From positions 625,001 through 689,000 of the forward strand of contig NZ_CP065589.1 in NCBI RefSeq assembly GCF_021278965.1: a DNA stretch of 64,000 bases, written 5' to 3'. The notes under the pieces were generated by a model. The model did no database searches. It had not been told where the DNA came from and was given only the letters and a program-made list of their open reading frames with translations. The position numbers and the translations under genes were made by a program. Source of the DNA: Chryseobacterium capnotolerans. Its GTDB lineage: Bacteria > Bacteroidota > Bacteroidia > Flavobacteriales > Weeksellaceae. Positions 55,078 through 63,896 of the stretch are shown piece after piece; within the stretch, counting starts at the first letter, position 1, and every line of letters begins with the position of its first letter.

Positions 55078-55677
55078 ATGAAAAATATACCTTATTTATT
55101 GATCTTATCCCGTTTTATTACAGCATTTGTGATTCTGTATCTGGGATATTTTGTAGGAGAATCAGCTCGTCAACATATTCTGATCCTCATGTATTTCGGA
55201 TTGTTTACCGATATTTTTGATGGGATTATTGCCCGTAAAACTGGTATTTCCTCAGAGAAATTACGTCGGTTAGACAGCCAGACTGATCTTGTTTTCTGGC
55301 TTTCATTAGGAGTTGTTTCTTATTTTCTCAATCCGGATCTGATTATCAATGAATGGAAAAGTATTCTGCTGATCTTCATCATGGAAGCATTGTGTTATAT
55401 CGTAAGCATCTGGAAGTTTCGAAAAGAAACCTGTACTCATGCTTTTTTAGCTAAAATGTGGGGTTTGAGTCTTTTATTGGCTTTTACTTATCTGATAGGT
55501 TTTCAGAAAACAGGTTGGACCTTTGATTTAGCAGTGATCTTAGGATTAATTTCTCATATAGATGTTATCCTCATTATTCTGTTTCTTCCCCAATGGCAAT
55601 ATGATGTTCCAAGCTGCTACCATGCCCTGAAAATCAGGAAGGGAAAGCAAAGAAAAAAGACCATTTTCTTCAACTGA
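55078..55677 (+). CDS. CDP-alcohol phosphatidyltransferase family protein
   Basis: The 199-residue membrane protein has about six helices. Its active-site segment DIFDGIIARKTGISSEKLRR then LDSQTD follows the family pattern DGxxARx8Gx3Dx3D, with the Gly replaced by Leu. The four aspartates are otherwise aligned (D-G, then L-D-SQT-D). Such enzymes join a CDP-activated lipid to an alcohol. The substrate is unknown. It forms an operon with the lipoprotein gene and precedes the asnS terminator. Confidence 0.82.
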   Translation: MKNIPYLLILSRFITAFVILYLGYFVGESARQHILILMYFGLFTDIFDGIIARKTGISSEKLRRLDSQTDLVFWLSLGVVSYFLNPDLIINEWKSILLIFIMEALCYIVSIWKFRKETCTHAFLAKMWGLSLLLAFTYLIGFQKTGWTFDLAVILGLISHIDVILIILFLPQWQYDVPSCYHALKIRKGKQRKKTIFFN

Positions 55678-55710
55678 AGCATTAAATAATTGATAAATGA
55701 TTTTTTAAAG

Positions 55711-55742
55711 ACGGCGCAATCATCAAGTTGCGCCGTTTTTTT
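55711..55742 (+). terminator. Terminator after the phosphatidyltransferase gene
   Basis: ACGGCGCAA/TTGCGCCGT stem followed by T7. Confidence 0.9.
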
Positions 55743-55743
55743 G

Positions 55744-55751
55744 TAACTTTG
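55744..55751 (+). promoter_or_regulatory. Putative -7 box for asnS
   Basis: TAACTTTG lies 38 nt before the asnS ATG, directly after the upstream terminator. Confidence 0.55.
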
Positions 55752-55789
55752 CAACCATTAATTTTTATACAAAAATTTATTATCAACAA

Positions 55790-57238
55790 ATGAAAAAGCA
55801 AACGATCAAAGAAATCCTAAAGGATTACAAGAAAGTATTACATCATGACATTACAGTTTACGGATGGGTAAGATCATTCCGTGCTAATCGCTTTATTGCA
55901 CTTAATGATGGTTCTACGATTAATAATTTGCAGATAGTTGTTGATTTCGAAAATTTTGATGAAGAACTTATCAAGAATATTAGCACAGCTTCTTCTCTTA
56001 AAGTGGTAGGTGAAGTAGTGGAAAGCCAGGGAGCAGGACAATCTGTAGAAATTGTTGCTAAAAAGATTATTATTTTAGGAGATAACTTTACAGAAGAGCT
56101 TCAAAGCACCATTCTTCAGCCAAAAAAGCACAGCTTAGAGAAACTTCGTGAGCAGGCACACTTAAGATTCAGAACCAACTTATTTGGAGCTGTTTTCAGA
56201 GTACGTCATGCAGTAAGTTTTGCAGTTCATTCATTCTTCAACCAAAACCAGTTCTTCTATATCAATACTCCCGTTATTACAGGAGCTGATGCTGAAGGAG
56301 CAGGAGAAATGTTCGGAGTTACCAACTTCGATCTGAATAATATGCCAAGAACTGAAGAGGGAGAAATTGATTTCGCTCAGGATTTCTTTGGTAGAAAAAC
56401 CAACCTTACCGTTTCAGGACAGCTTGAAGGAGAAACTGCAGCCATGGGATTAGGAAGAATCTATACCTTCGGACCTACTTTCCGTGCAGAGAATTCAAAT
56501 ACAACAAGACACCTTGCAGAATTCTGGATGATTGAGCCGGAAGTTGCCTTCAACAACCTTGAAGACAATATCGACTTAGCTGAAGATTTCTTAAAATATG
56601 TAATCCAGTATGTATTGGATCACTGTAAAGATGATCTTGTGTTCTTAGACAACCGTTTTGCTGAAGAACAAAAGACAAAACCGGAAAAAGAAAGAGCAAA
56701 AGAGGGTCTTATTGAGAAACTTGAAAATGTAATTGCTAAACGTTTTAAGCGTGTAAGCTATACAGAAGCTATCGAGATTTTAATGAACTCAAAAGAGAAC
56801 AAAAAAGGAAAATTTGCTTACCCTGTTGAAAATTGGGGCACAGATCTTCAGTCTGAGCATGAAAGATTCTTGGTGGAAAAACATTTTGAATGCCCGGTTG
56901 TATTGTTCGATTATCCGAAAGAAATCAAAGCTTTCTATATGAAGCTGAACGAAGACAACAAAACAGTGGCTGCAATGGATGTTCTTTTCCCAGGTATCGG
57001 TGAAATCATCGGTGGATCTGAAAGAGAAGCAAGATTAGACGTTTTAAAACAGAAAATGGCAGATATGCATGTAGATGAACATGAACTTTGGTGGTATTTA
57101 GACACCAGAAAATTCGGTTCTGTACCCCATGCAGGTTTCGGTTTAGGATTAGAAAGACTAGTTCTTTTTGTAACGGGAATGACGAACATCAGAGACGTAA
57201 TTCCTTTCCCAAGAACGCCGAAAAGCGCTGAATTCTAG
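55790..57238 (+). CDS. asnS: Asparaginyl-tRNA synthetase
   Basis: The 482-residue class II enzyme has an N-terminal OB domain ([19 protein letters not shown]), motif 2 [21 protein letters not shown] and motif 3 [27 protein letters not shown] matches AsnS. It charges tRNA-Asn. It has its own promoter and a strong palindromic terminator. Confidence 0.95.
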   Translation: MKKQTIKEILKDYKKVLHHDITVYGWVRSFRANRFIALNDGSTINNLQIVVDFENFDEELIKNISTASSLKVVGEVVESQGAGQSVEIVAKKIIILGDNFTEELQSTILQPKKHSLEKLREQAHLRFRTNLFGAVFRVRHAVSFAVHSFFNQNQFFYINTPVITGADAEGAGEMFGVTNFDLNNMPRTEEGEIDFAQDFFGRKTNLTVSGQLEGETAAMGLGRIYTFGPTFRAENSNTTRHLAEFWMIEPEVAFNNLEDNIDLAEDFLKYVIQYVLDHCKDDLVFLDNRFAEEQKTKPEKERAKEGLIEKLENVIAKRFKRVSYTEAIEILMNSKENKKGKFAYPVENWGTDLQSEHERFLVEKHFECPVVLFDYPKEIKAFYMKLNEDNKTVAAMDVLFPGIGEIIGGSEREARLDVLKQKMADMHVDEHELWWYLDTRKFGSVPHAGFGLGLERLVLFVTGMTNIRDVIPFPRTPKSAEF

Positions 57239-57242
57239 AATC

Positions 57243-57280
57243 AAAAAAAAAGCCTTAAACAATTGTTTAAGGCTTTTTTT
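57243..57280 (+). terminator. Terminator after asnS
   Basis: AAAGCCTTAAACA and its complement form a near-perfect palindrome flanked by A- and T-runs, so it may act in both directions. Confidence 0.9.
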
Positions 57281-57397
57281 ATTTTTCAATAGTTTATTAT
57301 ATAAAAAGTATAAAGCAAAAATCATGCTAAATGTATTTTTTATCAAATAAATTTATTAAATTCGTAGAATATGTTATGTTAAAACGCCAATATTAAT

Positions 57398-58861
57398 ATG
57401 CTTAAACAACATTTACAACTCAAATTAGGACAGAAGCTGGCTCCTCAGCAGATCCAGCTTATGAAGCTTATTCAGCTTCATACTCTTGAATTTGAAGAGG
57501 AGTTGGAGAGAGAGTTAGAAGAAAACCCTGCTTTGGAAATTGTAAAAGAGGATTCTAAGGAAGATGATTATTCTTCCCTGGAAGATGCTTATCAGGATGA
57601 GGGTACGGAAAGCATTGAAACAGATTTCGACGTTAATGAATATCTTTATGACGACGAACCAAGCTATAAAACTGCGTCCAGCAACTATTCTCCGGATGAT
57701 GAAGAATTTGATAATGAAAGTCTTTTAACAGAAGGACAGTCTTTATATGATTATCTGACGGAACAGATTCACCTGATTAATATCAATGAAGAAGATCTGA
57801 AAATTGCAGAATACCTGATTGGTAACCTTGATACTGACGGATATCTGAGAAGAGAGATCAAATCTATCGTAGATGATCTCGCTTTCTCACAAGGAATTTA
57901 TACGACCAAGGAAAGAGTAGAGGATATCCTTGAAAATTATGTTCAGAAGCTGGATCCACCTGGAGTGGGGGCCAGAGGTCTTCAGGAATGTTTATTACTA
58001 CAGATTGAAAAGAAAGTAAGCGCTGATAAAGCGGTTTCTTTAGCCGCCAATATCCTGAGATATCAGTTTGATGCTTTAACCAATAAGCATTATAATAAGA
58101 TTATTCAAAAGTATGATATTGAGGAGGAAGATCTGAAAGATGCGTTGGAGGAAATTTCAAAGCTATCACCAAAAGTGGGTGGAAACTTCGATACTCAAAC
58201 GATTACCATCAACCAGGAGATTATTCCGGATTTTGTCATTCAGGTGAAGGATGGGCAGGTGATTCCTATGCTTAATAGCAAGAATGCTCCTACATTAAGA
58301 GTTTCTGAAGAATATAAAGACATTCTTACAACCTATTCACATGATAAAAACTCTTCTGAGCATAAGCAGGCTGCTTTGTTTATCAAGCAGAAATTAGATG
58401 CAGCCAAATGGTATATTGATGCCATTAATCAGCGCCAGAATACTTTATTGCAGACAATTACCGCTATTGTGAAATTTCAGAAAGACTATTTTATCACAGG
58501 TGACGAAAAATCTCTGAAGCCGATGATCTTAAAAGACGTGGCAGATATTACAGGATTTGATATTTCTACCATTTCAAGAGTGGTAAAAAGTAAATATGCA
58601 GATACACCAAATGGTATTGTTTACCTTAAAGATCTGTTCTCAGACAGTTTAACCAATGATGACGGGGAAGAGGTTTCTACTAAAGAGATCAAAACCCACC
58701 TTCAGGAAGTTATCAGCAAAGAGAATAAGAGAAAGCCATTGACGGATGACGCTTTGGTAGTGATTTTAAAAGAGCAAGGATATAATATTGCCAGAAGGAC
58801 GATTGCTAAATATCGTGAACAGCTCAATATTCCTGTTGCCAGATTGAGAAAAGAACTTTAA
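57398..58861 (+). CDS. rpoN: RNA polymerase sigma-54 factor
   Basis: The 487-residue protein has the activator-interaction region I (LKLGQKLAPQQIQLMKLIQL), an acidic linker, the core-binding region, the DNA-binding region with DISTISRVVKSKYADTPNGI and the RpoN box ARRTIAKYREQLNIP near the end. It directs transcription that needs AAA+ enhancer proteins. Full length. It is separated from asnS and from the following genes by terminators. Confidence 0.96.
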   Translation: MLKQHLQLKLGQKLAPQQIQLMKLIQLHTLEFEEELERELEENPALEIVKEDSKEDDYSSLEDAYQDEGTESIETDFDVNEYLYDDEPSYKTASSNYSPDDEEFDNESLLTEGQSLYDYLTEQIHLININEEDLKIAEYLIGNLDTDGYLRREIKSIVDDLAFSQGIYTTKERVEDILENYVQKLDPPGVGARGLQECLLLQIEKKVSADKAVSLAANILRYQFDALTNKHYNKIIQKYDIEEEDLKDALEEISKLSPKVGGNFDTQTITINQEIIPDFVIQVKDGQVIPMLNSKNAPTLRVSEEYKDILTTYSHDKNSSEHKQAALFIKQKLDAAKWYIDAINQRQNTLLQTITAIVKFQKDYFITGDEKSLKPMILKDVADITGFDISTISRVVKSKYADTPNGIVYLKDLFSDSLTNDDGEEVSTKEIKTHLQEVISKENKRKPLTDDALVVILKEQGYNIARRTIAKYREQLNIPVARLRKEL

Positions 58862-58865
58862 TAAT

Positions 58866-58899
58866 AAAAAAAGCATTTCAAATTGAAATGCTTTTTTTT
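58866..58899 (+). terminator. Terminator after rpoN (bidirectional)
   Basis: AAGCATTTCA and its complement with A- and T-runs on both sides. It also lies 8 nt downstream of the convergent GG-leader peptide gene. Confidence 0.85.
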
Positions 58900-58906
58900 A
58901 TTGAAT

Positions 58907-59062
58907 TTAATCCAGTTCACATCTCATTGTGCAACAGTTAAAAGAATAATGTTTTCCTTCATTATTAAGATTTAATTCATAACAGGCATCTGGGCTCACC
59001 AGACAGAAACATCTTTCACCTCCTGTGATATTCTTCAGCTCATTTCTTTTTAATTTTTTCAT
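58907..59062 (-). CDS. GG-leader (bacteriocin-like) peptide, 51 aa
   Basis: The frame reads MKKLKRNELKNITGG, a double-glycine leader at residues 14-15, then a 36-residue core with six cysteines (18, 20, 27, 43, 44 and 48). Leaders of this K-K-L-x-R-x-E-L-K-x-I-x-GG form mark the Chryseobacterium bacteriocin-like precursors that are cut and exported by peptidase-containing ABC transporters. No such transporter or modifying enzyme is in the window. The frame is short but begins with ATG and has a composition unlike random sequence. Product activity unknown. Confidence 0.75.
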   Translation of the reverse strand: MKKLKRNELKNITGGERCFCLVSPDACYELNLNNEGKHYSFNCCTMRCELD

Positions 59063-59120
59063 AGTTGTTTAGATTTGATATTAATTTTAGATTGAATGAT
59101 CTTTTATGATTTTATTTGAA

Positions 59121-60743
59121 TTAACTTTTCAGGCTCTCCAATCCCAGTTCCTTCATAGATACCTCACGCATTTCTACCTTTCTTATTTTTCCGGAAATAG
59201 TCATTGGGAATTCATCCACAAACTTCCAGTATTTCGGAACTTTATAATGAGCAATTTTTCCTTTACAATATTCTAATAGTTCTTCTTCTGTAATGGTAAA
59301 GCCTTTTCGTACTTTCACCCAGGCCATCACTTCTTCTCCAAATTTTTCACTGGGTACTCCGATGATCTGTACATCTAGAATATGAGTATAAGTATATAAG
59401 AAGTCTTCGATTTCTTTAGGGGAAATATTTTCTCCACCACGGATGATCAGGTCTTTAATTCTTCCTGAAATGGTAATATATCCATCTTTATCCATTACAG
59501 CCATATCTCCGGTGTGCATCCATCGGGCGTCGTCCAGTACTTTTTTTGTATTTTCAGGATCGTTCCAGTACTTCAGCATGACAGAGTAGCCTCTTGTACA
59601 AAGTTCACCGTGTTCACCACGTTTCAAAATTTTTCCACTTTCGTCTATGATTTTTATTTCAAGATGATCCTGAACTGTTCCTACTGTACTGACCTGTTTT
59701 TCCAGTGGAGTTCCAATTAAAGTCTGTGTTGACACTGGAGAAGTTTCTGTCATTCCATAACAAATACTCATTTCTTTAATATTCATCAGGTTTTCCACTT
59801 TCTTCATAATTTCCGGTGGACATACAGAGCCAGCCATAACACCTGTCCTTAGGCTTGAAAAATCATAAGTATCAAAATCCTTTACGGCAAGTTCAGCAAT
59901 AAACATGGTAGGAACCCCATAAAGAGAGGTACATTTTTCATCCGAAACAGCCTTTAGCGTAATCTCAGGATCAAAACTATCATTAGGAATTACCATGCAG
60001 GCTCCGTGCGTTGTACAGCATATATTTCCGATCACCATTCCAAAGCAATGATAAAAAGGAACGGGAATGCATACACGGTCTTTTTCTGTATATTTTAAGC
60101 GGATACCAATAAAATATCCGTTATTTAAAATGTTATGGTGAGAAAGGGTAACTCCTTTTGGAAATCCAGTAGTTCCTGAAGTATACTGAATATTGACAGG
60201 ATCATCAAACTGTACATGTTCTTCGAAACTATGAAGAACCTCATCGGAAATATCCTGCCCATTATTGACGAAGATTTCCCAGTTGTCATCAAAGAAAATT
60301 TCGTGCTCCAAAGTGGGGCAGACTTCCTTGGCATATTCAACCATTTCTCTATAGTTACTCGTTTTAAAGCTTAAGGAAGAAAAAATAAACCTTACTTCTG
60401 ACTGATTGAGTACATAGGTAAGTTCATGGGTTCTGTAAGCCGGATTGATATTGACTAAAATGGTTCCGATTCTGGCTGTGGCATATTGAAGAAGTACCCA
60501 TTCATAACGGTTGGAAGCCCATATTCCTATTCTATCACCAGTTTTTGCACCTAAAAATATCAGCGCTTTGGCAATAGCGGTTGTTTGATTGTAAAATTCT
60601 TGATAAGTAGCTCGGTAACCCTGATGAACACAGACAAGAGCTTCTTGGTTAGGAAATTTTTCGACAGTACTTTTAAGATTTCCTCCAATAGTCTGTCCTA
60701 ATAATGGAACCTCAGATGTTCCATAAACATATGATAAAGGCAT
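59121..60743 (-). CDS. AMP-dependent acyl-CoA synthetase
   Basis: The 540-residue protein has the ANL-family motifs: the nucleotide loop YTSGTTGFPKGVTLSHHNI, CYGMTETSPVSTQT, the YWNDPENTKKVLDDARWMHTGDMAV hinge region and PKEIEDFLYTYTHILDVQIIGVP, with the C-terminal lysine in MTISGKIRKVEMRE. It activates a fatty acid as the CoA ester. No signal or membrane helix. Monocistronic; substrate chain length not known. Confidence 0.93.
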   Translation of the reverse strand: MPLSYVYGTSEVPLLGQTIGGNLKSTVEKFPNQEALVCVHQGYRATYQEFYNQTTAIAKALIFLGAKTGDRIGIWASNRYEWVLLQYATARIGTILVNINPAYRTHELTYVLNQSEVRFIFSSLSFKTSNYREMVEYAKEVCPTLEHEIFFDDNWEIFVNNGQDISDEVLHSFEEHVQFDDPVNIQYTSGTTGFPKGVTLSHHNILNNGYFIGIRLKYTEKDRVCIPVPFYHCFGMVIGNICCTTHGACMVIPNDSFDPEITLKAVSDEKCTSLYGVPTMFIAELAVKDFDTYDFSSLRTGVMAGSVCPPEIMKKVENLMNIKEMSICYGMTETSPVSTQTLIGTPLEKQVSTVGTVQDHLEIKIIDESGKILKRGEHGELCTRGYSVMLKYWNDPENTKKVLDDARWMHTGDMAVMDKDGYITISGRIKDLIIRGGENISPKEIEDFLYTYTHILDVQIIGVPSEKFGEEVMAWVKVRKGFTITEEELLEYCKGKIAHYKVPKYWKFVDEFPMTISGKIRKVEMREVSMKELGLESLKS

Positions 60744-60803
60744 AGTAAAAAGATTTGGTGAAATAAAATTAACAATAATATCTTGAACTATAGCCTATGA
60801 ATG

Positions 60804-61478
60804 CTAATTTTCCTGAGAATCTATTTCTTTAAGCTGTTCCAGATTTTTATCAAGTTTTTTGATGATACTTCCATATACCAATCTGTAATATACCCAGATC
60901 ATAGAAATGGCCAACAAAGTACTGATGGTAATCGCAACAATAATAACCGTAAGATTAGAGCCGGAAGGCTGTATGTTTTGAGAATTTAAAGTGTAGAATA
61001 TAAAGGCGATCAATACAAAGGTAAATGCAAGCAGTAATACAATACTAATCAGGATAAAGGCATTGACTGTTTTTTTGAAGCCGATGATTCTCGTAATAAG
61101 ACCTTTTAGATTTTCCTCGATCTTTATTTTACGGTAATTTTGATAGAATTTTAATACAAAATAAGCTGTAATTAATACACTTAGAATTTTAATAGCCAGA
61201 TAAAAATGGCCAAAGTTATTTTCTACCTCAGGAGCTTCCTGAGTACCCAGCTTATCCAGTATTTTACGGAAGCTGTCAGATTCATCATCCTGAAAGAAAT
61301 AGAATAAGCCTAATACGGAAAAGAACAGGAATTCAAAAACGCTGATCCAGAAAATATATTTTACATAATTACGTGATTTTCTATTCAACATCTGAAGAAT
61401 CTCACTGTTGTCATATTTTGGCTGTACAGGTTGTTCCTGCCATGTTTTTTTTAAACTATCTAAATCAAATTCAGGCAT
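60804..61478 (-). CDS. Four-helix membrane protein paired with the second ECF sigma factor
   Basis: The 224-residue protein has a cytoplasmic N-terminus LDSLKKTWQEQPVQPKYDNSEILQM, four hydrophobic helices (near residues 38-62, 90-110, 133-160 and 175-200) and a basic tail (IKKLDKNLEQLKEIDSQEN). It starts 8 nt before the end of the sigma gene, so translation is coupled. Architecture and the LxxLKKxW motif match the membrane protein at 1788-2405. It probably controls the sigma factor, by inference. Confidence 0.7.
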   Translation of the reverse strand: MPEFDLDSLKKTWQEQPVQPKYDNSEILQMLNRKSRNYVKYIFWISVFEFLFFSVLGLFYFFQDDESDSFRKILDKLGTQEAPEVENNFGHFYLAIKILSVLITAYFVLKFYQNYRKIKIEENLKGLITRIIGFKKTVNAFILISIVLLLAFTFVLIAFIFYTLNSQNIQPSGSNLTVIIVAITISTLLAISMIWVYYRLVYGSIIKKLDKNLEQLKEIDSQEN

Positions 61479-61962
61479 ATTTTTCCATCTGTTCTTTAAG
61501 GGTTTTCTTTAATCTGTTCATTTTCACGCGTGCATTGACTTCAGTGATTCCGAGGTTTTCTGCGATGTCCTTGTAAGGCAGATCGTCAAGATACATCATG
61601 ACAATGGCTCTTTCTATATTAGGAAGAGTCTTGATTACAGTATACAAAAGTGATACCTGTTGCTGTTTTTCATCATCATCTTCCACAAAATCCCTGTGGT
61701 TGACGTCCAGCTCATTCGTAGGAAGGCTTTTGCTTTTTTTTCTAAAGAGGGTAATGGCTGTGTTAAGCGCTACACGGTACATCCATGTTGAAATCTTGGA
61801 GTTTCCTTTGAAAGAATCATAACTTCTCCAGAGCTGTAGGACAATTTCCTGGAAAAGATCCTCTTCATCTTCCAGCGAATTGGTATATAAGCGCGATACC
61901 TTAATAATCAGGCCCTGATTATCTTTGATGAGCTGCGCAAATTCTTTTTCTCTGGAATCCAT
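61471..61962 (-). CDS. RNA polymerase sigma factor, ECF type (second)
   Basis: The 163-residue protein shares long stretches with the first ECF factor: EDLFQEIVLQLWRSYDSFKGNSKISTWMYRVALNTAITLFR and YKDIAENLGITEVNARVKMNR. Region 2 and region 4 are complete. It overlaps the membrane-protein gene by 8 bp. The two sigma/membrane pairs 60 kb apart look like a duplication, each perhaps serving a different stress. Regulon unknown. Confidence 0.93.
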   Translation of the reverse strand: MDSREKEFAQLIKDNQGLIIKVSRLYTNSLEDEEDLFQEIVLQLWRSYDSFKGNSKISTWMYRVALNTAITLFRKKSKSLPTNELDVNHRDFVEDDDEKQQQVSLLYTVIKTLPNIERAIVMMYLDDLPYKDIAENLGITEVNARVKMNRLKKTLKEQMEKYA

Positions 61963-62049
61963 AGATGTATAATGCCACGAAGATAATAATAATGTGGTAA
62001 TTGCGGAAGAATAATTATGGTGAAATCAAAGATAATTCTGATTATGTCA

Positions 62050-62210
62050 GGAAGTCTGAAGCTGGAGACTGGCAGTTATTATAGAGACTTATTTTAACAA
62101 TAACCTTACAATCTGAACAGACAGCCCTGAAAAAAATAATATAAAATGTCTGTTACTGCTGACTTCGTAGCTCAATGATTCCCTGCCTCTCACTTCCTGC
62201 TTCGAACCTC
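62050..62210. repeat. Degenerate copy of the GGAGGCTGGAA repeat
   Basis: A GAAGTCTGAAGCTGGAGAC arm near 62051 and a CTCTCACTTCCTGCTTC arm near 62187 are imperfectly complementary and enclose about 100 bp between the sigma gene and the RNase P RNA. No gene seen. Confidence 0.5.
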
Positions 62211-62236
62211 TTTATACTTTTACCGCAAAATTTATG

Positions 62237-62244
62237 TATCTTTG
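62237..62244 (+). promoter_or_regulatory. Putative -7 box for the RNase P RNA
   Basis: TATCTTTG lies 6-7 nt before the start of the RNA at about 62250. Confidence 0.6.
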
Positions 62245-62249
62245 CACCC

Positions 62250-62571
62250 GCGAGAAAATCGGCTTGTTGATTTCCCGTTTACGGGAGGTAGGAAAGTCCG
62301 GACACCATAGAGCAGCAAAGCGGATAACATCCGTCACCCGTGAGGGTAGGACAAGTGCAACAGAAAGCAAGTACAGTTCGGCTGTAGTGAAACCAGGTAA
62401 ACTCTTTGCGGTGCAATGGTAAGTATATCGGTTCTTTTCAGTAATGGAAATAGGGGCGGCTCGTCCTGAAAACCGAGGGGTAATCAGCTCAAGTGTTGCA
62501 GCAATGTAAGACGTAGATAAATAACAGGCGCTTCTTCGGAAGTACAGAATCCGGCTTATAGATTTTCTCGT
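62250..62571 (+). ncRNA. rnpB: RNase P RNA, bacterial class A
   Basis: The 5' CGAGAAAATC pairs with 62561-62570 to give a 10-bp P1 stem. The conserved core GGAAAGTCCGGAC is present near 62291, followed by the ACCATAGAGCAG region. The 3' conserved ACAGAATCCGGCTTATAG is near 62544. Length, pairing and these blocks fit the catalytic RNA that trims the 5' ends of tRNA precursors. Open frames in it are accidental. Confidence 0.95.
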
Positions 62572-62606
62572 GATTTTTTGGAAAATATAGATAGTCTTTA
62601 TTTAAA

Positions 62607-62645
62607 TAAAAAACCTCAGATAAGTACATCTGAGGTTTTGTTTTT
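62607..62645. terminator. Bidirectional terminator between rnpB and ppk2
   Basis: AAACCTCAGAT/ATCTGAGGTTT stem with a 6-nt loop, a T5 tail on the plus strand and an A run on the other side. Confidence 0.8.
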
Positions 62646-63513
62646 ATTCACTTTCCAATTGCTTTTTTGCTTCCTGTAATTCCAATTTATCTTTTTCCGA
62701 AAGCTGAGGATATTTAAGATTCATTTTTTCCAACGTGTCTATAATAATCTGGATTGCTGCCATTCTTGCAAACCATTTATTATCTGCAGGAAGTACATAC
62801 CATGGGGCATGATCCTTTGATGTTTCGTTGATCGCTGTTTCATAAGCTTCCATATACTGATCAAATAAAGCTCTTTCCGGAAGGTCTCCAGCAGAAAACT
62901 TCCAGTTTTTTTCCTGTTCGTTGATCCTGTCCAGAAGTCTTTTCTTTTGCTCGTCCTTAGAAACATGCAGGAAAATTTTGATAATGGTTGTTCCGTTCTG
63001 AGCAAGATGTTTCTCAAAGTTTCTGATACTTTCATAGCGGTTTTCCCAGAATTTATTGTCAAAATCTTTTACAGAAGACCATGTTTTCTCACTTAAATTA
63101 TATTCAGGGTGAACTTTACAGACCAAAACACTTTCGTAATGAGAGCGGTTGAAAATTCCGATCATTCCTTTTTGAGGTAAGGCCAGATAATGCCTCCAGA
63201 GAAAATCGTGGGAATATTCCTTTGAACTTGGTGTTTTAAAGCTGGTTACATTACAGCCTTGAGGGTTTACTCCTCCAAATACATGTTCTATCATGCTGTC
63301 TTTCCCTGCGGCATCCATAGCCTGGAGTACAACCAGAAGAGATTGGCTTCCATCGGCGTATAGTTTTTCCTGCAGTTCACGGAGTTTTTCTTTTTCCTGA
63401 ATTAATAATTGAGTCCCTTCTTCTTTGGTAAGTTTTCCCTTATAAGAAGTAGATGCTTTTTCTATTGAGAATTTTCCATTTACCTTAAAGTCGTCTGAGA
63501 AATTGGTGTCCAT
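62644..63513 (-). CDS. Polyphosphate kinase 2 family protein
   Basis: The 289-residue protein has the PPK2 Walker-A-like VVLQAMDAAGKDSMIEHVFGG (residues 61-81) and the lid segment FNRSHYESVLV. WRHYLALPQKGMIGIF and NWKFSAGDLPERALFDQYMEAYE also match. It transfers phosphate between polyphosphate and nucleotides; the subgroup (ADP or AMP) is not certain. A run of 18 heptanucleotide repeats begins 18 nt upstream of its start codon, in the expected promoter region. Confidence 0.93.
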   Translation of the reverse strand: MDTNFSDDFKVNGKFSIEKASTSYKGKLTKEEGTQLLIQEKEKLRELQEKLYADGSQSLLVVLQAMDAAGKDSMIEHVFGGVNPQGCNVTSFKTPSSKEYSHDFLWRHYLALPQKGMIGIFNRSHYESVLVCKVHPEYNLSEKTWSSVKDFDNKFWENRYESIRNFEKHLAQNGTTIIKIFLHVSKDEQKKRLLDRINEQEKNWKFSAGDLPERALFDQYMEAYETAINETSKDHAPWYVLPADNKWFARMAAIQIIIDTLEKMNLKYPQLSEKDKLELQEAKKQLESE

Positions 63514-63530
63514 ATATTTTTTTATTTAAA

Positions 63531-63659
63531 GATAAAAGATAAAAGATAAAAGATAAAAGATAAAAGATAAAAGATAAAAGATAAAAGATAAAAGATAAAA
63601 GATAAAAGATAAAAGATAAAAGATAAAAGATAAAAGATAAAAGATAAAAGATAAAAGAT
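63531..63659. repeat. GATAAAA heptanucleotide tandem repeat, 18.4 copies
   Basis: 129 bases consist of exact GATAAAA units. It lies immediately upstream of the ppk2 start and would be read as TTTTATC in its upstream region. Copy-number change by slippage could alter promoter spacing. The 7-nt unit keeps a long frame open on the minus strand, which is an artefact of the repeat. Confidence 0.95.
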
Positions 63660-63713
63660 CTTGTCGTTAAACAACTATTGCGTTTGTGTATATCCACTCG
63701 AATATCAGCATCA

Positions 63714-63782
63714 ATAGGGGCGGGCTTTAGCCCGGCCGATCAAATAGATTTAAAATATTCCATTGGTTTTAGCCAAAACCTA
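63714..63782. repeat. Intergenic repeat, GCGGGCTTTAGCC family, second copy
   Basis: GGGGCGGGCTTTAGCCCG, a palindromic core, is followed 38 bp later by GGTTTTAGCCAAAACCTAAA. Compare the copy at 16070-16142. Confidence 0.6.
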
Positions 63783-63848
63783 AAGAGATGCGTCATATGG
63801 TGATGAAATAAAGTTGATATTGTCTAATATCTGTTACTATAAATATAA

Positions 63849-63877
63849 CAAAAAACCGCCTCAAGAGAGACGGTTTC
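63849..63877 (-). terminator. Terminator of the gene entering from the right edge
   Basis: AAACCG/CGGTTT with a further CTC/GAG pairing, followed on the minus strand by T6. Confidence 0.75.
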
Positions 63878-63896
63878 ATTATTTTTAAGTAGAAAA

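Noticed and set aside
62234..62422. 62-residue frame on the plus strand
   Set aside because: It lies inside the RNase P RNA, whose conserved blocks and P1 pairing explain the sequence.
63531..63659. CRISPR-like array
   Set aside because: Units are 7 bp with no spacers; it is a simple tandem repeat. No CRISPR array or cas gene was seen in the window.
63485..63697. 70-residue frame with repeated FYLLSFI blocks on the minus strand
   Set aside because: It is only the GATAAAA repeat read in three-unit steps; its end overlaps ppk2 in another frame.
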